This document shows, piece after piece, positions 8,645-16,574 of a DNA stretch of 20,748 nt. The stretch is from positions 1 through 20,748 of the forward strand of contig JAEZJV010000077.1 in the NCBI GenBank assembly GCA_023415635.1, given 5' to 3'. Origin of the DNA: Bacillota bacterium (GTDB taxonomy: Bacteria; Bacillota; Clostridia; Lachnospirales; Lachnospiraceae). The notes beneath the pieces were generated by a model, which ran no database searches, had not been told where the DNA came from, and saw only the letters and a program-made list of their open reading frames with translations. Each line of letters begins with the position of its first letter. Position 1 is the first letter of the stretch. Both the position numbers and the translations under genes were made by a program.

Positions 8645-9295
8645 ATGAAACTTAAAAAGGCATCAATTTATCTCGGAAGCTTTGCACTGATGTGTCTCTT
8701 ATTCAGTGTCTGCTATTATATGAGCTATCTGCATGCTTTGAATGATTTCAATCAGAAAGCGATTGAAAGAAAGGAAAAGCTGCTTACACTTACCATATCA
8801 CCAACGCCGATCAAAGAACCAGATAGTCAGGCTGTTAATGAGGAGTCAAAGACGACTGTTCAGCCGAATACGGAATACATCCTAGAGATATACAATATGA
8901 AGACTAATAAGACAGAAACGCAGAAGCTAAATCCACCCGCAGCTCTTATAGGCTTAAACCGTAGCCAGGTGGTAGAATACCTTGCAGAATACATGAATGA
9001 CCTGCCACTTTCGGAATATAATAAAGGTTTGATTTCTTATGAGCTGGTGCGTTTTTCTGATAATGTGATTGAAATTAAGAAGACCTACAACGAAGACTTT
9101 GTCCCCTATCGTTTTTATGTGGTTGTAAAGGACGGATACGTCGTAGTATATAACAGTGACCTAAAGAGTGTATACAGCTATACCCATATTCTAGCCAAGG
9201 AGTTACCGGAAGAGGACCGAATTGCATTAAGTCACGGTATCTATGTTAACAGCCTGGAAGAGCTGTATTCACTATTGGAAAGCTATTCAAGTTAG
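8645..9295 (+). CDS. Membrane-anchored BofC-like protein
   Basis: 216 residues. One N-terminal membrane helix (about 8-28) anchors a non-cytoplasmic domain. A polar linker with TISPTPIKEPD (about 50-70) precedes a folded part. The last 60 residues (YRFYVVVKDGYVVVYNSDLK, then LPEEDRIALSHGIYVNSLEELYSLLESYSS) resemble the C-terminal domain of BofC. In Bacillus, BofC is a forespore protein that restrains the SpoIVB protease and so the timing of pro-sigma-K processing. The match is by remembered pattern only. The protein has a membrane anchor rather than the cleaved signal peptide of Bacillus BofC. ATG 8645 is preceded by AAAGGAG at 9 bases. The gene sits alone between a terminator and a promoter. 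Confidence 0.55.
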   Translation: MKLKKASIYLGSFALMCLLFSVCYYMSYLHALNDFNQKAIERKEKLLTLTISPTPIKEPDSQAVNEESKTTVQPNTEYILEIYNMKTNKTETQKLNPPAALIGLNRSQVVEYLAEYMNDLPLSEYNKGLISYELVRFSDNVIEIKKTYNEDFVPYRFYVVVKDGYVVVYNSDLKSVYSYTHILAKELPEEDRIALSHGIYVNSLEELYSLLESYSS

Positions 9296-9373
9296 GCATA
9301 CAAATAAACTAAAAACGTAACCCAAGAAACATGCATCCGAATTCAGGAATTGACCAGTGTATTAAAGAAAAGC

Positions 9374-9402
9374 TTGAAATAATGCCTCGGTTCAAATATA
9401 AT
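9374..9402 (+). promoter_or_regulatory. Sigma-A-type promoter for the flavoprotein gene
   Basis: TTGAAA (9374-9379), 17 bases, TATAAT (9397-9402). This is nearly a consensus housekeeping promoter and lies 33 bases before the GTG start at 9436. Its position inside the longest possible reading frame argues against the more upstream start at 9331. Confidence 0.8.
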
Positions 9403-9435
9403 AAAACAAACATTGGTTATTGGGAGGCTGTTCAG

Positions 9436-10671
9436 GTGGAATATGACGTAATTATTATTGGAGCGGGAGCCTCCGGTCTCATGGCAGCCATTACAGCTGC
9501 ACGAGGCGGAAGCTCCGTTCTGATTCTGGAGCGTAAAGAGAAGGCAGGAAAGAAAATATTGGCGACCGGCAATGGCAAATGCAATTTTACCAATCTTGTG
9601 CAGAAACCGGGATGCTACAGATCAGATGACAGCGCATTTGCTATGAAGGTGCTGTCTTGTTTTGACGCACAGAAAACGTTAGCCTTTTTTGAAGAGCTTG
9701 GTATTTATCCGAAGGAAAAGGAGGGCTATTGCTACCCTAATTCTGAACAAGCTGCCAGTATACTGCAGGTATTACTGCTCGAGAGCGAACGTCTCGGTAT
9801 CAGGATACGATATAATGAACAGGCCATAGAGATTAAGAAACCGGATTATACGGTCATTACCAGAACAATTGATATGAAACAGAACAGTTATCATGGTAAA
9901 CAGCTGATCCTTGCAGCCGGAGGTTGTGCATCCCCACAGCTTGGCTCTGACGGCAGTGGTTATCAGCTGGCAAAGGCTTTGGGGCATACTATCATTCGTC
10001 CGCTTCCTGCTCTGGTACAATTGAAATCTCCAAATAAAAGCTGTAAGACAGTATCAGGGGTCCGTACCATCGCAAGGGTTATAGCGCTGGCAGACAAAAA
10101 GCAACTTTCTGAGGAGACAGGAGAAATTATTTTTACAGACTACGGTATTTCCGGTATTCCGGTTCTGTCAGTCAGCAGATATATTGCCAGAGCTCTGGAA
10201 AGCGGCAGGAATACTTATCTGAAGCTGGATTTTCTTAAGGATATACCATGGGAAGCAATGTTACCGATGCTAAAGAAACGCATCAGCCGTAATCCCAGCC
10301 TTACCTACGAAGAAATGCTGGTCGGTCTGCTAAATCATAAGCTGAATTATATCCTGATTAAAGCAGCAGGCTCGGACCCAACCGTAGCTGTAAGTCGTGT
10401 GACAGAGAAGGAGCTTAAGGCATTAATCCAACAGCTGAAGGAATTTGAGCTACCGATCAATGGTACCAATTCCTTTGAGAACGCTCAGGTCTGTTCCGGT
10501 GGTGTAAGTACTTTAGAAATCAAACCAGCCAGGATGGAGTCCCTGCTTCATAAGGGCTTATATTTTACCGGAGAACTGATTGATGTGGATGGTACCTGTG
10601 GCGGCTATAATCTACAATGGGCCTGGAGCAGCGGATATGTTGCCGGTAGAGCCGCAGGTATGAAAAAGTAA
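9436..10671 (+). CDS. HI0933/YhiN-family flavoprotein (NAD(P)/FAD-dependent oxidoreductase)
   Basis: 411 residues from the GTG start. The N-terminal Rossmann motif VIIIGAGASG (5-14) binds FAD. The family block GKKILATGNGKCNFTN (38-53) follows. The C-terminal signature TGELIDVDGTCGGYNLQWAWSSG is nearly invariant in this family (YhiN/YtfP, often labelled aminoacetone oxidase family). The physiological substrate is not established. GTG 9436 is chosen because GGGAGG ends 8 bases upstream and the product begins right at the FAD fold, as in relatives. The in-frame ATG at 9331 would add 35 residues with no family similarity and would enclose the promoter. It lies 90 bases before a second FAD enzyme, which may be co-transcribed. 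Confidence 0.88.
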   Translation: MEYDVIIIGAGASGLMAAITAARGGSSVLILERKEKAGKKILATGNGKCNFTNLVQKPGCYRSDDSAFAMKVLSCFDAQKTLAFFEELGIYPKEKEGYCYPNSEQAASILQVLLLESERLGIRIRYNEQAIEIKKPDYTVITRTIDMKQNSYHGKQLILAAGGCASPQLGSDGSGYQLAKALGHTIIRPLPALVQLKSPNKSCKTVSGVRTIARVIALADKKQLSEETGEIIFTDYGISGIPVLSVSRYIARALESGRNTYLKLDFLKDIPWEAMLPMLKKRISRNPSLTYEEMLVGLLNHKLNYILIKAAGSDPTVAVSRVTEKELKALIQQLKEFELPINGTNSFENAQVCSGGVSTLEIKPARMESLLHKGLYFTGELIDVDGTCGGYNLQWAWSSGYVAGRAAGMKK

Positions 10672-10761
10672 TTGGAATAGTGAATAATACCTAGATAAAT
10701 TAATATTTTCTAAATAAGCCGATGTAATATCAATCTGAAAGCAATAAGGAATGGATATCAA

Positions 10762-12360
10762 ATGATACGAATAACACAGCTTAAGCTTCCCCTCGGGCAT
10801 AATGAGGAGGATTTTCAATGTGCAATATCGAAAGCCTTGCGGATAGAAGTCCATAGAATTGAAGGCTATACGATTGTAAAAAAATCCATCGATGCCAGGA
10901 AGGATGAAATTAAATATATCTATACTGTGGATGTAACCTTACGATTATCTGCAAAGGAGAAGGAGGATTTTTTCATCCAAAAAAGCAGGAATGTGAATGT
11001 TTCGGCTGTAAGGGAAGAACATTATAGCTTTCATCCTGGCGGAACACAAGGACTTACTCATCGTCCCATCGTTGTCGGAACGGGTCCGGCCGGCCTTTTT
11101 ACGGCTTATCTTCTGGCAAAGCACGGATATCAGCCTCTGGTGCTGGAACGTGGAGAAGAGGTACGAAAAAGGGTGGAGACAGTAGAAAGCTTCTGGTCGA
11201 ATGGATCACTGAAGCCGGATAGCAATGTGCAGTTTGGAGAGGGAGGAGCAGGCACCTTTTCTGATGGAAAGCTGAACACCGTAGTGAAGGATGCGAATAG
11301 CCGATATCGTCTGGTTATGGAGACCTTTGTCAAGTACGGTGCTCCCTCCGATATCTTATATTTGAATAAGCCCCATATTGGAACAGACAAGCTTCGAACC
11401 GTTGTTGAGAATATGAGAAAGGATATTATCCGTTACGGCGGTGAAGTACGCTTCGGTACTAAGCTGACAGATATCGTGTCGGAAGGCGGAGTCTTAAAAG
11501 CATTGGTACTGGGAGATGGCGAGCAAATTCCTTGTGAGGTATTATGCCTGGCGATAGGCCATAGTGCACGGGATACCTTTTCCATGTTATTAAAGCATGG
11601 ACTTGTTCTGACCCCGAAACCCTTTGCTGTCGGCCTTCGCATAGAGCATAAACAGAGCCTGATCAGCCAGACACAGTACGGTAGTAGGTATCAGGACCTT
11701 CCGGCGGCAGACTATAAGCTGACCCATCAGACGAAGGATGGAAGAGGGGTCTATTCCTTCTGTATGTGCCCGGGTGGGTTTGTTGTAAATGCATCCTCGG
11801 AGCCTGGACATCTGGCGGTGAATGGAATGAGCAATTACCTAAGGGATGAAGCCAATGCCAATAGTGCTATCGTTGTAACCGTACAGCCGGAGGATTTCGG
11901 AACTACGGATCCGCTTGCCGGAGTCGCTTTTCAGAGAAGACTTGAGCAGGCAGCATATCAGGCAGGCAGTGGTGCAGTTCCCGTACAGCTATTCGGTGAC
12001 TTGTTAAATAACAGAGATAGTGTTACAATAGGTAATGTTACTCCAAATATCAAGGGAGAATATTGCCTGACTAATTTAAAACATTGCCTTCCTAAGGATA
12101 TCCTGGAAGCCTTGAAGGAGGGTATTCTTGCTTTTGACCAAAAAATCAAAGGCTTTGCCAAAGAAGAAGCGGTACTTGCGGGAGTGGAAAGCAGGACCTC
12201 CTCACCTGTAAGAATTCATCGGGATGAGTACTTCGAAGCTAATGTCAAGGGAATCTACCCGTGCGGTGAAGGTGCAGGCTATGCCGGTGGCATCACTTCA
12301 GCTGCAATTGATGGTATTAAGGTATTTGAAGCAATTGCTGATAGATATAAGGTGAATTAA
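10762..12360 (+). CDS. FAD-dependent dehydrogenase (COG2509-type)
   Basis: 532 residues. Residues 1-95 form an N-terminal domain typical of this family (MIRITQLKLPLGHNEEDF). An FAD-binding fold follows with GTGPAG (106-111) and an acidic strand end VLERGEE. The conserved block FGEGGAGTFSDGK (158-170) and the C-terminal CGEGAGYAGGITSAAIDG (from 501) identify the family. Members are uncharacterised cytoplasmic flavoproteins found widely in clostridia and Bacteroidetes; no specific reaction is claimed. ATG 10762 has AAGGA upstream, with a somewhat long gap of about 11 bases. I see no terminator between it and the preceding flavoprotein gene. Confidence 0.9.
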   Translation: MIRITQLKLPLGHNEEDFQCAISKALRIEVHRIEGYTIVKKSIDARKDEIKYIYTVDVTLRLSAKEKEDFFIQKSRNVNVSAVREEHYSFHPGGTQGLTHRPIVVGTGPAGLFTAYLLAKHGYQPLVLERGEEVRKRVETVESFWSNGSLKPDSNVQFGEGGAGTFSDGKLNTVVKDANSRYRLVMETFVKYGAPSDILYLNKPHIGTDKLRTVVENMRKDIIRYGGEVRFGTKLTDIVSEGGVLKALVLGDGEQIPCEVLCLAIGHSARDTFSMLLKHGLVLTPKPFAVGLRIEHKQSLISQTQYGSRYQDLPAADYKLTHQTKDGRGVYSFCMCPGGFVVNASSEPGHLAVNGMSNYLRDEANANSAIVVTVQPEDFGTTDPLAGVAFQRRLEQAAYQAGSGAVPVQLFGDLLNNRDSVTIGNVTPNIKGEYCLTNLKHCLPKDILEALKEGILAFDQKIKGFAKEEAVLAGVESRTSSPVRIHRDEYFEANVKGIYPCGEGAGYAGGITSAAIDGIKVFEAIADRYKVN

Positions 12361-12433
12361 TTTATATTTCGGTACAAAAGCCACAATAAAGGCCGTTTAT
12401 ACGAAGGCTTAAATGATATGGAGGACAGGGATT

Positions 12434-13291
12434 ATGTATGGCAGGGAGTTATTCAAGGATAAGAAACGAATAATCGTTAAAATAGGTTCTTCCTCTTTGA
12501 CTCATCCGGAAACAGGAAGCTTAAATCTGGAAAAGATGGAACGTCTGGTCAGAATTCTGACAGATCTGCGTAACCAGGGAAAGGACGTTATATTGGTTAG
12601 CTCAGGAGCGATTGCAGTCGGAAGAAAAGCACTCGGACTGAAGGAACGTCCGAAGAAACGTTCTATCAAGCAGGCCTGTGCTGCAGTGGGCCAGGCAAGT
12701 CTAATGATGGTTTATCAAAAGCTTTTTGCGGAATACAATCAGGTAGCCGCACAGATTCTGATTACGAAATATACAATGATAAATGATATCAGCAGATTTA
12801 ATGCGAAGAATACCTTCGGTGAGCTGTTTCATATGGGAGTTATTCCGATAGTCAATGAAAACGATACGGTATCTACCGAGGAGCTGGATCTCGATTTTGG
12901 AGATAATGATACCTTGTCAGCCATCGTTACGGCTCTTGTAGAGGGAGATCTTCTGATTTTGCTATCTGATATTGATGGCTTATATACGGATGATCCTCAT
13001 AAGAATAAGGATGCGCAGCTGATTTCCTGCGTTGCCAGAATCGATGATCATCTCATGAATATGGCAAAGGATTCTTCCAGCAGTGTCGGTACTGGCGGCA
13101 TGGCTACCAAGGTATCGGCAGCAAAGCTTGCTACAGCCTCAGGAGCGGATATGGTAATCACCAACGGAGACAATGTCAGAAATATCAATCTGATTATGGA
13201 GGGAAAAGAAGTAGGTACCTTATTCCCTGCTTGCAAAAAAGTGAATTTTAATATTATGGAGTTTATAGCATCCAAACAATATCAGCAATAG
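12434..13291 (+). CDS. proB: Glutamate 5-kinase
   Basis: 285 residues. ProB phosphorylates glutamate to glutamyl 5-phosphate, the first step of proline synthesis, in the cytoplasm. The amino acid kinase fold is shown by VKIGSSSL near the N-terminus, VLVSSGAIAVGR (as ILVSSGAIAVGR), IVNENDTV, FGDNDTLSA and GTGGMATKVSAA. The C-terminal RNA-binding-like PUA domain of the E. coli enzyme (367 residues) is absent, as in a number of Firmicutes. ATG 12434 is chosen over the in-frame ATG at 12413 because GGAGG (12420-12424) lies 9 bases before it and downstream of the earlier ATG. The leader is only about 70 bases, with no room for a T-box riboswitch. proA lies 1 kb downstream. Confidence 0.95.
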   Translation: MYGRELFKDKKRIIVKIGSSSLTHPETGSLNLEKMERLVRILTDLRNQGKDVILVSSGAIAVGRKALGLKERPKKRSIKQACAAVGQASLMMVYQKLFAEYNQVAAQILITKYTMINDISRFNAKNTFGELFHMGVIPIVNENDTVSTEELDLDFGDNDTLSAIVTALVEGDLLILLSDIDGLYTDDPHKNKDAQLISCVARIDDHLMNMAKDSSSSVGTGGMATKVSAAKLATASGADMVITNGDNVRNINLIMEGKEVGTLFPACKKVNFNIMEFIASKQYQQ

Positions 13292-13303
13292 AAAGGTCTA
13301 TCC

Positions 13304-13516
13304 ATGGAAAGTACAAGAATTGAAAGAATTAACGAACTGTATCATAAGGCGCAGAAGGAAGGCCTGACAGAAGAAGAAAAGCAGGAACAGGAACGTCTGC
13401 GAAAGGAATATGTTGCTGCAGTTCGAAGGAACCTTCGAGGCACCCTGGAACAGGTATCCTTTGTGAATCCGGATGGTTCGGTATCAAAGGCTGCTGAAAA
13501 GAAAAAGAACTCATAA
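13304..13516 (+). CDS. DUF896 (YnzC-like) small protein
   Basis: 70 residues. The sequence RIERINELYHKAQKEGLTEEEKQEQERLRKEY has the KxxxIxRINEL...GLTEEE...EQ..LR.EY pattern of the DUF896/YnzC family. This is a small helical-hairpin protein; in Bacillus subtilis ynzC lies in the SOS-controlled yneA operon, but its function is unknown. The tail is polar and lysine-rich. It starts 13 bases after proB (SD GAAAGG) and is probably in the same transcript. No SOS operator was recognised here. Confidence 0.88.
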   Translation: MESTRIERINELYHKAQKEGLTEEEKQEQERLRKEYVAAVRRNLRGTLEQVSFVNPDGSVSKAAEKKKNS

Positions 13517-13591
13517 TTTATTCAGCCGTTAGGTTTTCTAATGAAATCATAATTTACCTTTAAAATGTTTATAAAGAATAAGGATTATAAT

Positions 13592-14161
13592 ATGACTAAG
13601 GAACAGATCCGTAAGGAAATGAAAAATAAGCGCCAAAGGCTGACTGCCGAGGAACGGTCACGATACGACTCAGCAATGCTCAATGCCTTCCTTCTTCTGC
13701 AGGAATACATAGATAGTGAAAGCTTATTTGCATATGTGTCCTTTGGGTCGGAGCCGGATACCCATCTGCTGATTAAACAGGCATTGCTGGATGGTAAGAG
13801 GGTCTTTGTCCCACGCGTGGAAGGAACTGAAATGGAATTTTACCGGATCTCGGCTTTAGAGGGCTTTGAGATCAGCAGCTTTGGAATACCCGAACCACAG
13901 CCTACCAAGGAAGAACGGTATCAGGGCACGGGAAGCAGACAACTGATGTTGATGCCGGGACTTGCTTTTGATGAGCATGGTGGAAGGATTGGCTTCGGAG
14001 CAGGTTATTTTGACAAATATCTGGTGAACCATCCCTTGGAGCAGTTTTGTAAGGTGGCATTGTCATATGATTTTCAGATATATGACCATCTAGATACCGA
14101 GCCACATGATATTGGAACAGATATCATTATTACCCCGACAAAAACAATATATTGTAAATAG
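13592..14161 (+). CDS. 5-formyltetrahydrofolate cyclo-ligase
   Basis: 189 residues. The enzyme (5-FCL/MTHFS, EC 6.3.3.2) converts 5-formyltetrahydrofolate to 5,10-methenyltetrahydrofolate with ATP. The family signature is present as MPGLAFDEHGGRIGFGAGYFDKYL (121-144). The N-terminal KxxIRKEMKNKRQRLT helix and FAYVSFGSEPDTHLL are also typical. ATG 13592 is preferred over the in-frame ATG at 13565: AAGGA lies 7 bases before it, and the extra nine residues of the longer form are not family-like. It sits between proB and proA, and the spacer to proA holds the 26-bp repeat array. Confidence 0.93.
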   Translation: MTKEQIRKEMKNKRQRLTAEERSRYDSAMLNAFLLLQEYIDSESLFAYVSFGSEPDTHLLIKQALLDGKRVFVPRVEGTEMEFYRISALEGFEISSFGIPEPQPTKEERYQGTGSRQLMLMPGLAFDEHGGRIGFGAGYFDKYLVNHPLEQFCKVALSYDFQIYDHLDTEPHDIGTDIIITPTKTIYCK

Positions 14162-14177
14162 ATTGATACTATATAAA

Positions 14178-14290
14178 CAAGGGAGGCAAATCCTCCCTAA
14201 AAACAAGGGAGGCAAATCCTCCCTAAAAACAAGGGAGGTAAATCCTCCCTAAAAACGAGGGAGGCAAATCCTCCCTAAAAACGAGGGAGG
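14178..14290 (+). repeat. 26-bp tandem repeat array, 4.3 copies, each an SD/anti-SD hairpin
   Basis: Four full units (14178-14203, 14204-14229, 14230-14255, 14256-14281) and a 9-base partial fifth unit (14282-14290). The unit is CAAGGGAGGCAAATCC followed by TCCCTAAAAA. Units 1-3 start CAAG and units 4-5 start CGAG; unit 3 has T in place of C at 14239; otherwise the copies are identical. Each unit contains AGGGAGG and its exact complement CCTCCCT around a 5-base loop. The partial fifth unit supplies the proA ribosome-binding site. There are no variable spacers, so it is not a CRISPR array. Near-identity of the copies suggests recent expansion by slippage (inference). Confidence 0.96.
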
Positions 14291-14293
14291 ATT
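14267..14293 (+). promoter_or_regulatory. proA ribosome-binding site and its sequestering hairpin
   Basis: The proA SD (GGGAGG, 14285-14290) lies 5 bases before the ATG at 14296. AATCCTCCCT (14267-14276) from repeat unit 4 is the exact complement of AGGGAGGATT (14284-14293), giving a perfect 10-bp stem with a 7-base loop that buries the SD. The competing hairpin within unit 4 has only 7 bp. Pairing is seen in the sequence; a role in translation control is inference. Confidence 0.7.
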
Positions 14294-14295
14294 GT

Positions 14296-15543
14296 ATGAG
14301 TTATCTTGAACAGCTTGGTACTAATGCAAAAAAGGCTGCTGTCGTGCTAAATCTGATGGGGCAGGAAGAAAAGAACAAGACTCTGCTGACCTGTGCTCAG
14401 TCATTACTCGATTCGGAAGAGGAAATCCTGGCAGCAAATGAAATCGATATTAAAGCAGCAATCAATAACGGAGTAAAGGACTCTTTGATTGATAGGCTGA
14501 GGCTAACGAAGGAACGACTGGCTGCAATGGCAGACGGACTCAAGGATATCTGTGCGTTACCGGATCCTGTTGGAGAGGTTCTGTCTATGACAGTACGTCC
14601 CAATGGTCTGACAATAGGCCAGAAGGTAGTTCCACTTGGAGTAATTGGTATTATTTATGAATCCAGGCCGAATGTTACTGCAGATGCCTTTGGCTTGTGC
14701 TTCAAGACAGGTAATGCAGTCATATTACGAGGAGGAAGTGATGCAATACATTCCAATCAGAAAATTGTAAAGGCACTGAGAAATGGGCTAAAGATGGCCG
14801 GTTGCAATGAAAATGCATTGCAGCTGATAGAGGATACCTCAAGGGAAGTCGCAAGAGAGTTCATGAAAATGAATGGTTATGTTGACGTATTGATTCCAAG
14901 AGGCGGTGCCGGACTCATTAAGACAGTTGTGGAGAACAGCACAATTCCTGTGATCGAGACGGGAACCGGTAATTGCCATGTATATGTGGATGAGTATGCG
15001 GATTTAACTATGGCACTGAATATCATTGACAATGCCAAGACTCAGCGCCTTGGTGTATGTAACACCTGCGAATCACTGGTTATTCATGAGAAGATCAGTA
15101 AGGAATTTATCCCTTTGCTGTACGAGAGACTTCACGACAAGGAAATTGAAATCCGTGCTGATGAGCGTGGTTGTGCTCTTGCCAAGCTCTGTATTCCGGC
15201 GACAGAGGAGGATTATGCAACAGAATATTTGGACAAAATCATCTCTCTTAAGGTGGTTGACAGCATTGAGGAGGCGATAGCACATATTAATTATTACAGC
15301 ACGAAGCATTCAGAGGCTATTATTACCAAGGATTATGACCATGCGATGAAGTTTCTGAATGAGATTGACTCTGCAGCTGTTTATGTCAATGCATCCACAA
15401 GATTTACAGATGGTTTTGAATTTGGTTTTGGTGCTGAGATTGGTATCAGTACTCAGAAGCTGCATGCCAGAGGCCCTATGGGTCTGAAGGCATTGACGAC
15501 AACGAAATTTATAATATTCGGCAATGGACAGATCAGAGAATAG
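14296..15543 (+). CDS. proA: Glutamate-5-semialdehyde dehydrogenase (gamma-glutamyl phosphate reductase)
   Basis: 415 residues, the usual length. ProA reduces glutamyl 5-phosphate to glutamate 5-semialdehyde with NADPH, the second step of proline synthesis. Key features are PLGVIGIIYESRPNVTADAF (113-132), LRGGSDAIHSN (144-154), ETGTGNCHVYVD (221-232) and the catalytic cysteine C255 in RLGVCNTCES. The C-terminal block FTDGFEFGFGAEIGISTQKLHARGPMG is family-typical. It is separated from proB by a DUF896 gene and 5-FCL rather than lying directly next to it. Translation starts behind the 26-bp repeat array, whose last partial unit is its SD. Confidence 0.97.
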   Translation: MSYLEQLGTNAKKAAVVLNLMGQEEKNKTLLTCAQSLLDSEEEILAANEIDIKAAINNGVKDSLIDRLRLTKERLAAMADGLKDICALPDPVGEVLSMTVRPNGLTIGQKVVPLGVIGIIYESRPNVTADAFGLCFKTGNAVILRGGSDAIHSNQKIVKALRNGLKMAGCNENALQLIEDTSREVAREFMKMNGYVDVLIPRGGAGLIKTVVENSTIPVIETGTGNCHVYVDEYADLTMALNIIDNAKTQRLGVCNTCESLVIHEKISKEFIPLLYERLHDKEIEIRADERGCALAKLCIPATEEDYATEYLDKIISLKVVDSIEEAIAHINYYSTKHSEAIITKDYDHAMKFLNEIDSAAVYVNASTRFTDGFEFGFGAEIGISTQKLHARGPMGLKALTTTKFIIFGNGQIRE

Positions 15544-15602
15544 AACGATAGAGAAGGCACTCATAGATAAGTAAGCAATGTTGAAAGGAAAAGGGTAAGT
15601 AA

Positions 15603-16574
15603 ATGGAAGAAAAAAAGATTTATGATATTCCTTCGGGGAACGGCTTCATAAACTTTATGAAGCGTTTTGGTAAATTCATAGGTATCCTGTTGTTATTAGT
15701 GTTTATTGCGATCCTGGCGTTCGGCTCCATCTATACAATTAAGGAGCAGGAGCAGGCAGTCGTCACTACCTTTGGTAAAGCAAGGACAGTCGGTACTGCA
15801 GGTCTGCATTTTAAAATCCCCTTTGTACAAAGAGTACAGAAGGTAGATACGACAATTCAGGGCTTCTCTATTGGCTATGATATAACTTCAAATGAGAAGA
15901 ATGAGTTGGAATCCATGATGATTACCAATGATTTTAATTTTGTTAATGTCGATTTCTTCGTGGAATATAAGGTATCGGATCCGGTAAAGGCATTGTATGC
16001 ATCAGAGGAGCCGATTACCATATTAAAGAATATTGCTCAGAGCAGTATCCGAATGGTCATTGGAAGCTATACCGTTGACAGTGTTATCACTACAGGGAAA
16101 AATGAAATTCAATCTTCGATAAAAGAAGATATATTAGAAAAGCTAAGCAAGCAGGACATCGGCATTCAACTGGTAAATATCTCAATTCAGGATGCAGAGC
16201 CGCCCACAGACAAGGTCATGGAGGCATTTAAGTCCGTAGAAACTGCTAAGCAGGGTAAAGAAACTGCAGTTAACAATGCTAATAAGTATCGTAATGAGGA
16301 ATTGCCCAAGGCAGATGCGAAGGTAGATCAAATCCTTCAGGAAGCTCAAACTATGAAGACACAGAGAATTAATGAAGCAAACGCTGAGGTGGCCAAATTC
16401 AATGAGATGTTTTCTGAATATATGAAAAATCCTACAATTACGAAGCAAAGAATGTTTTATGAGACAATGGAGGATATACTTCCTTCTCTGAAGGTAATCA
16501 TCGACAGCGGTGATAACGGAGTATCTAAACTCCTGCCCTTGGATAGTTTGATTGAAGGAGGGAATAAACAATGA
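15603..16574 (+). CDS. hflK: SPFH/band-7 membrane protein HflK
   Basis: 323 residues. One N-terminal membrane helix (about 25-44) is followed by an SPFH/prohibitin domain (KEQEQAVVTTFGKARTVGTAGLHFKIPFVQRV) and a coiled-coil region rich in A, E, K and N (about 205-270, ETAKQGKETAVNNANKYRNEE). HflK with HflC forms a large membrane complex that modulates the FtsH protease in proteobacteria; the role in clostridia is less studied. It lacks the glycine/proline-rich N-terminus of the 419-residue E. coli protein. The 3' end overlaps hflC by 4 bases (ATGA), so the pair is translationally coupled. ATG 15603 follows GGAAAAGGG. Confidence 0.9.
   Translation: MEEKKIYDIPSGNGFINFMKRFGKFIGILLLLVFIAILAFGSIYTIKEQEQAVVTTFGKARTVGTAGLHFKIPFVQRVQKVDTTIQGFSIGYDITSNEKNELESMMITNDFNFVNVDFFVEYKVSDPVKALYASEEPITILKNIAQSSIRMVIGSYTVDSVITTGKNEIQSSIKEDILEKLSKQDIGIQLVNISIQDAEPPTDKVMEAFKSVETAKQGKETAVNNANKYRNEELPKADAKVDQILQEAQTMKTQRINEANAEVAKFNEMFSEYMKNPTITKQRMFYETMEDILPSLKVIIDSGDNGVSKLLPLDSLIEGGNKQ

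Noticed and set aside
9331..9435. Upstream ATG start for the HI0933-type flavoprotein (35 extra residues)
   Set aside because: The extension is not family-like, contains the -35 and -10 elements, and a GTG with a good SD begins exactly at the FAD fold.
12361..12433. T-box or proline riboswitch upstream of proB
   Set aside because: The gap is only about 70 bases with no strong stem or terminator, too short for a T-box.
14178..14281. Repeat hairpins as transcription terminators
   Set aside because: On the plus strand each hairpin is followed by A residues, not T. Only the minus strand would have T runs, and nothing is transcribed that way here as far as I can see.
14178..14290. Resemblance of the 26-bp repeats to a small CRISPR array
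   Set aside because: The units abut directly with no variable spacers, and no cas genes are near.
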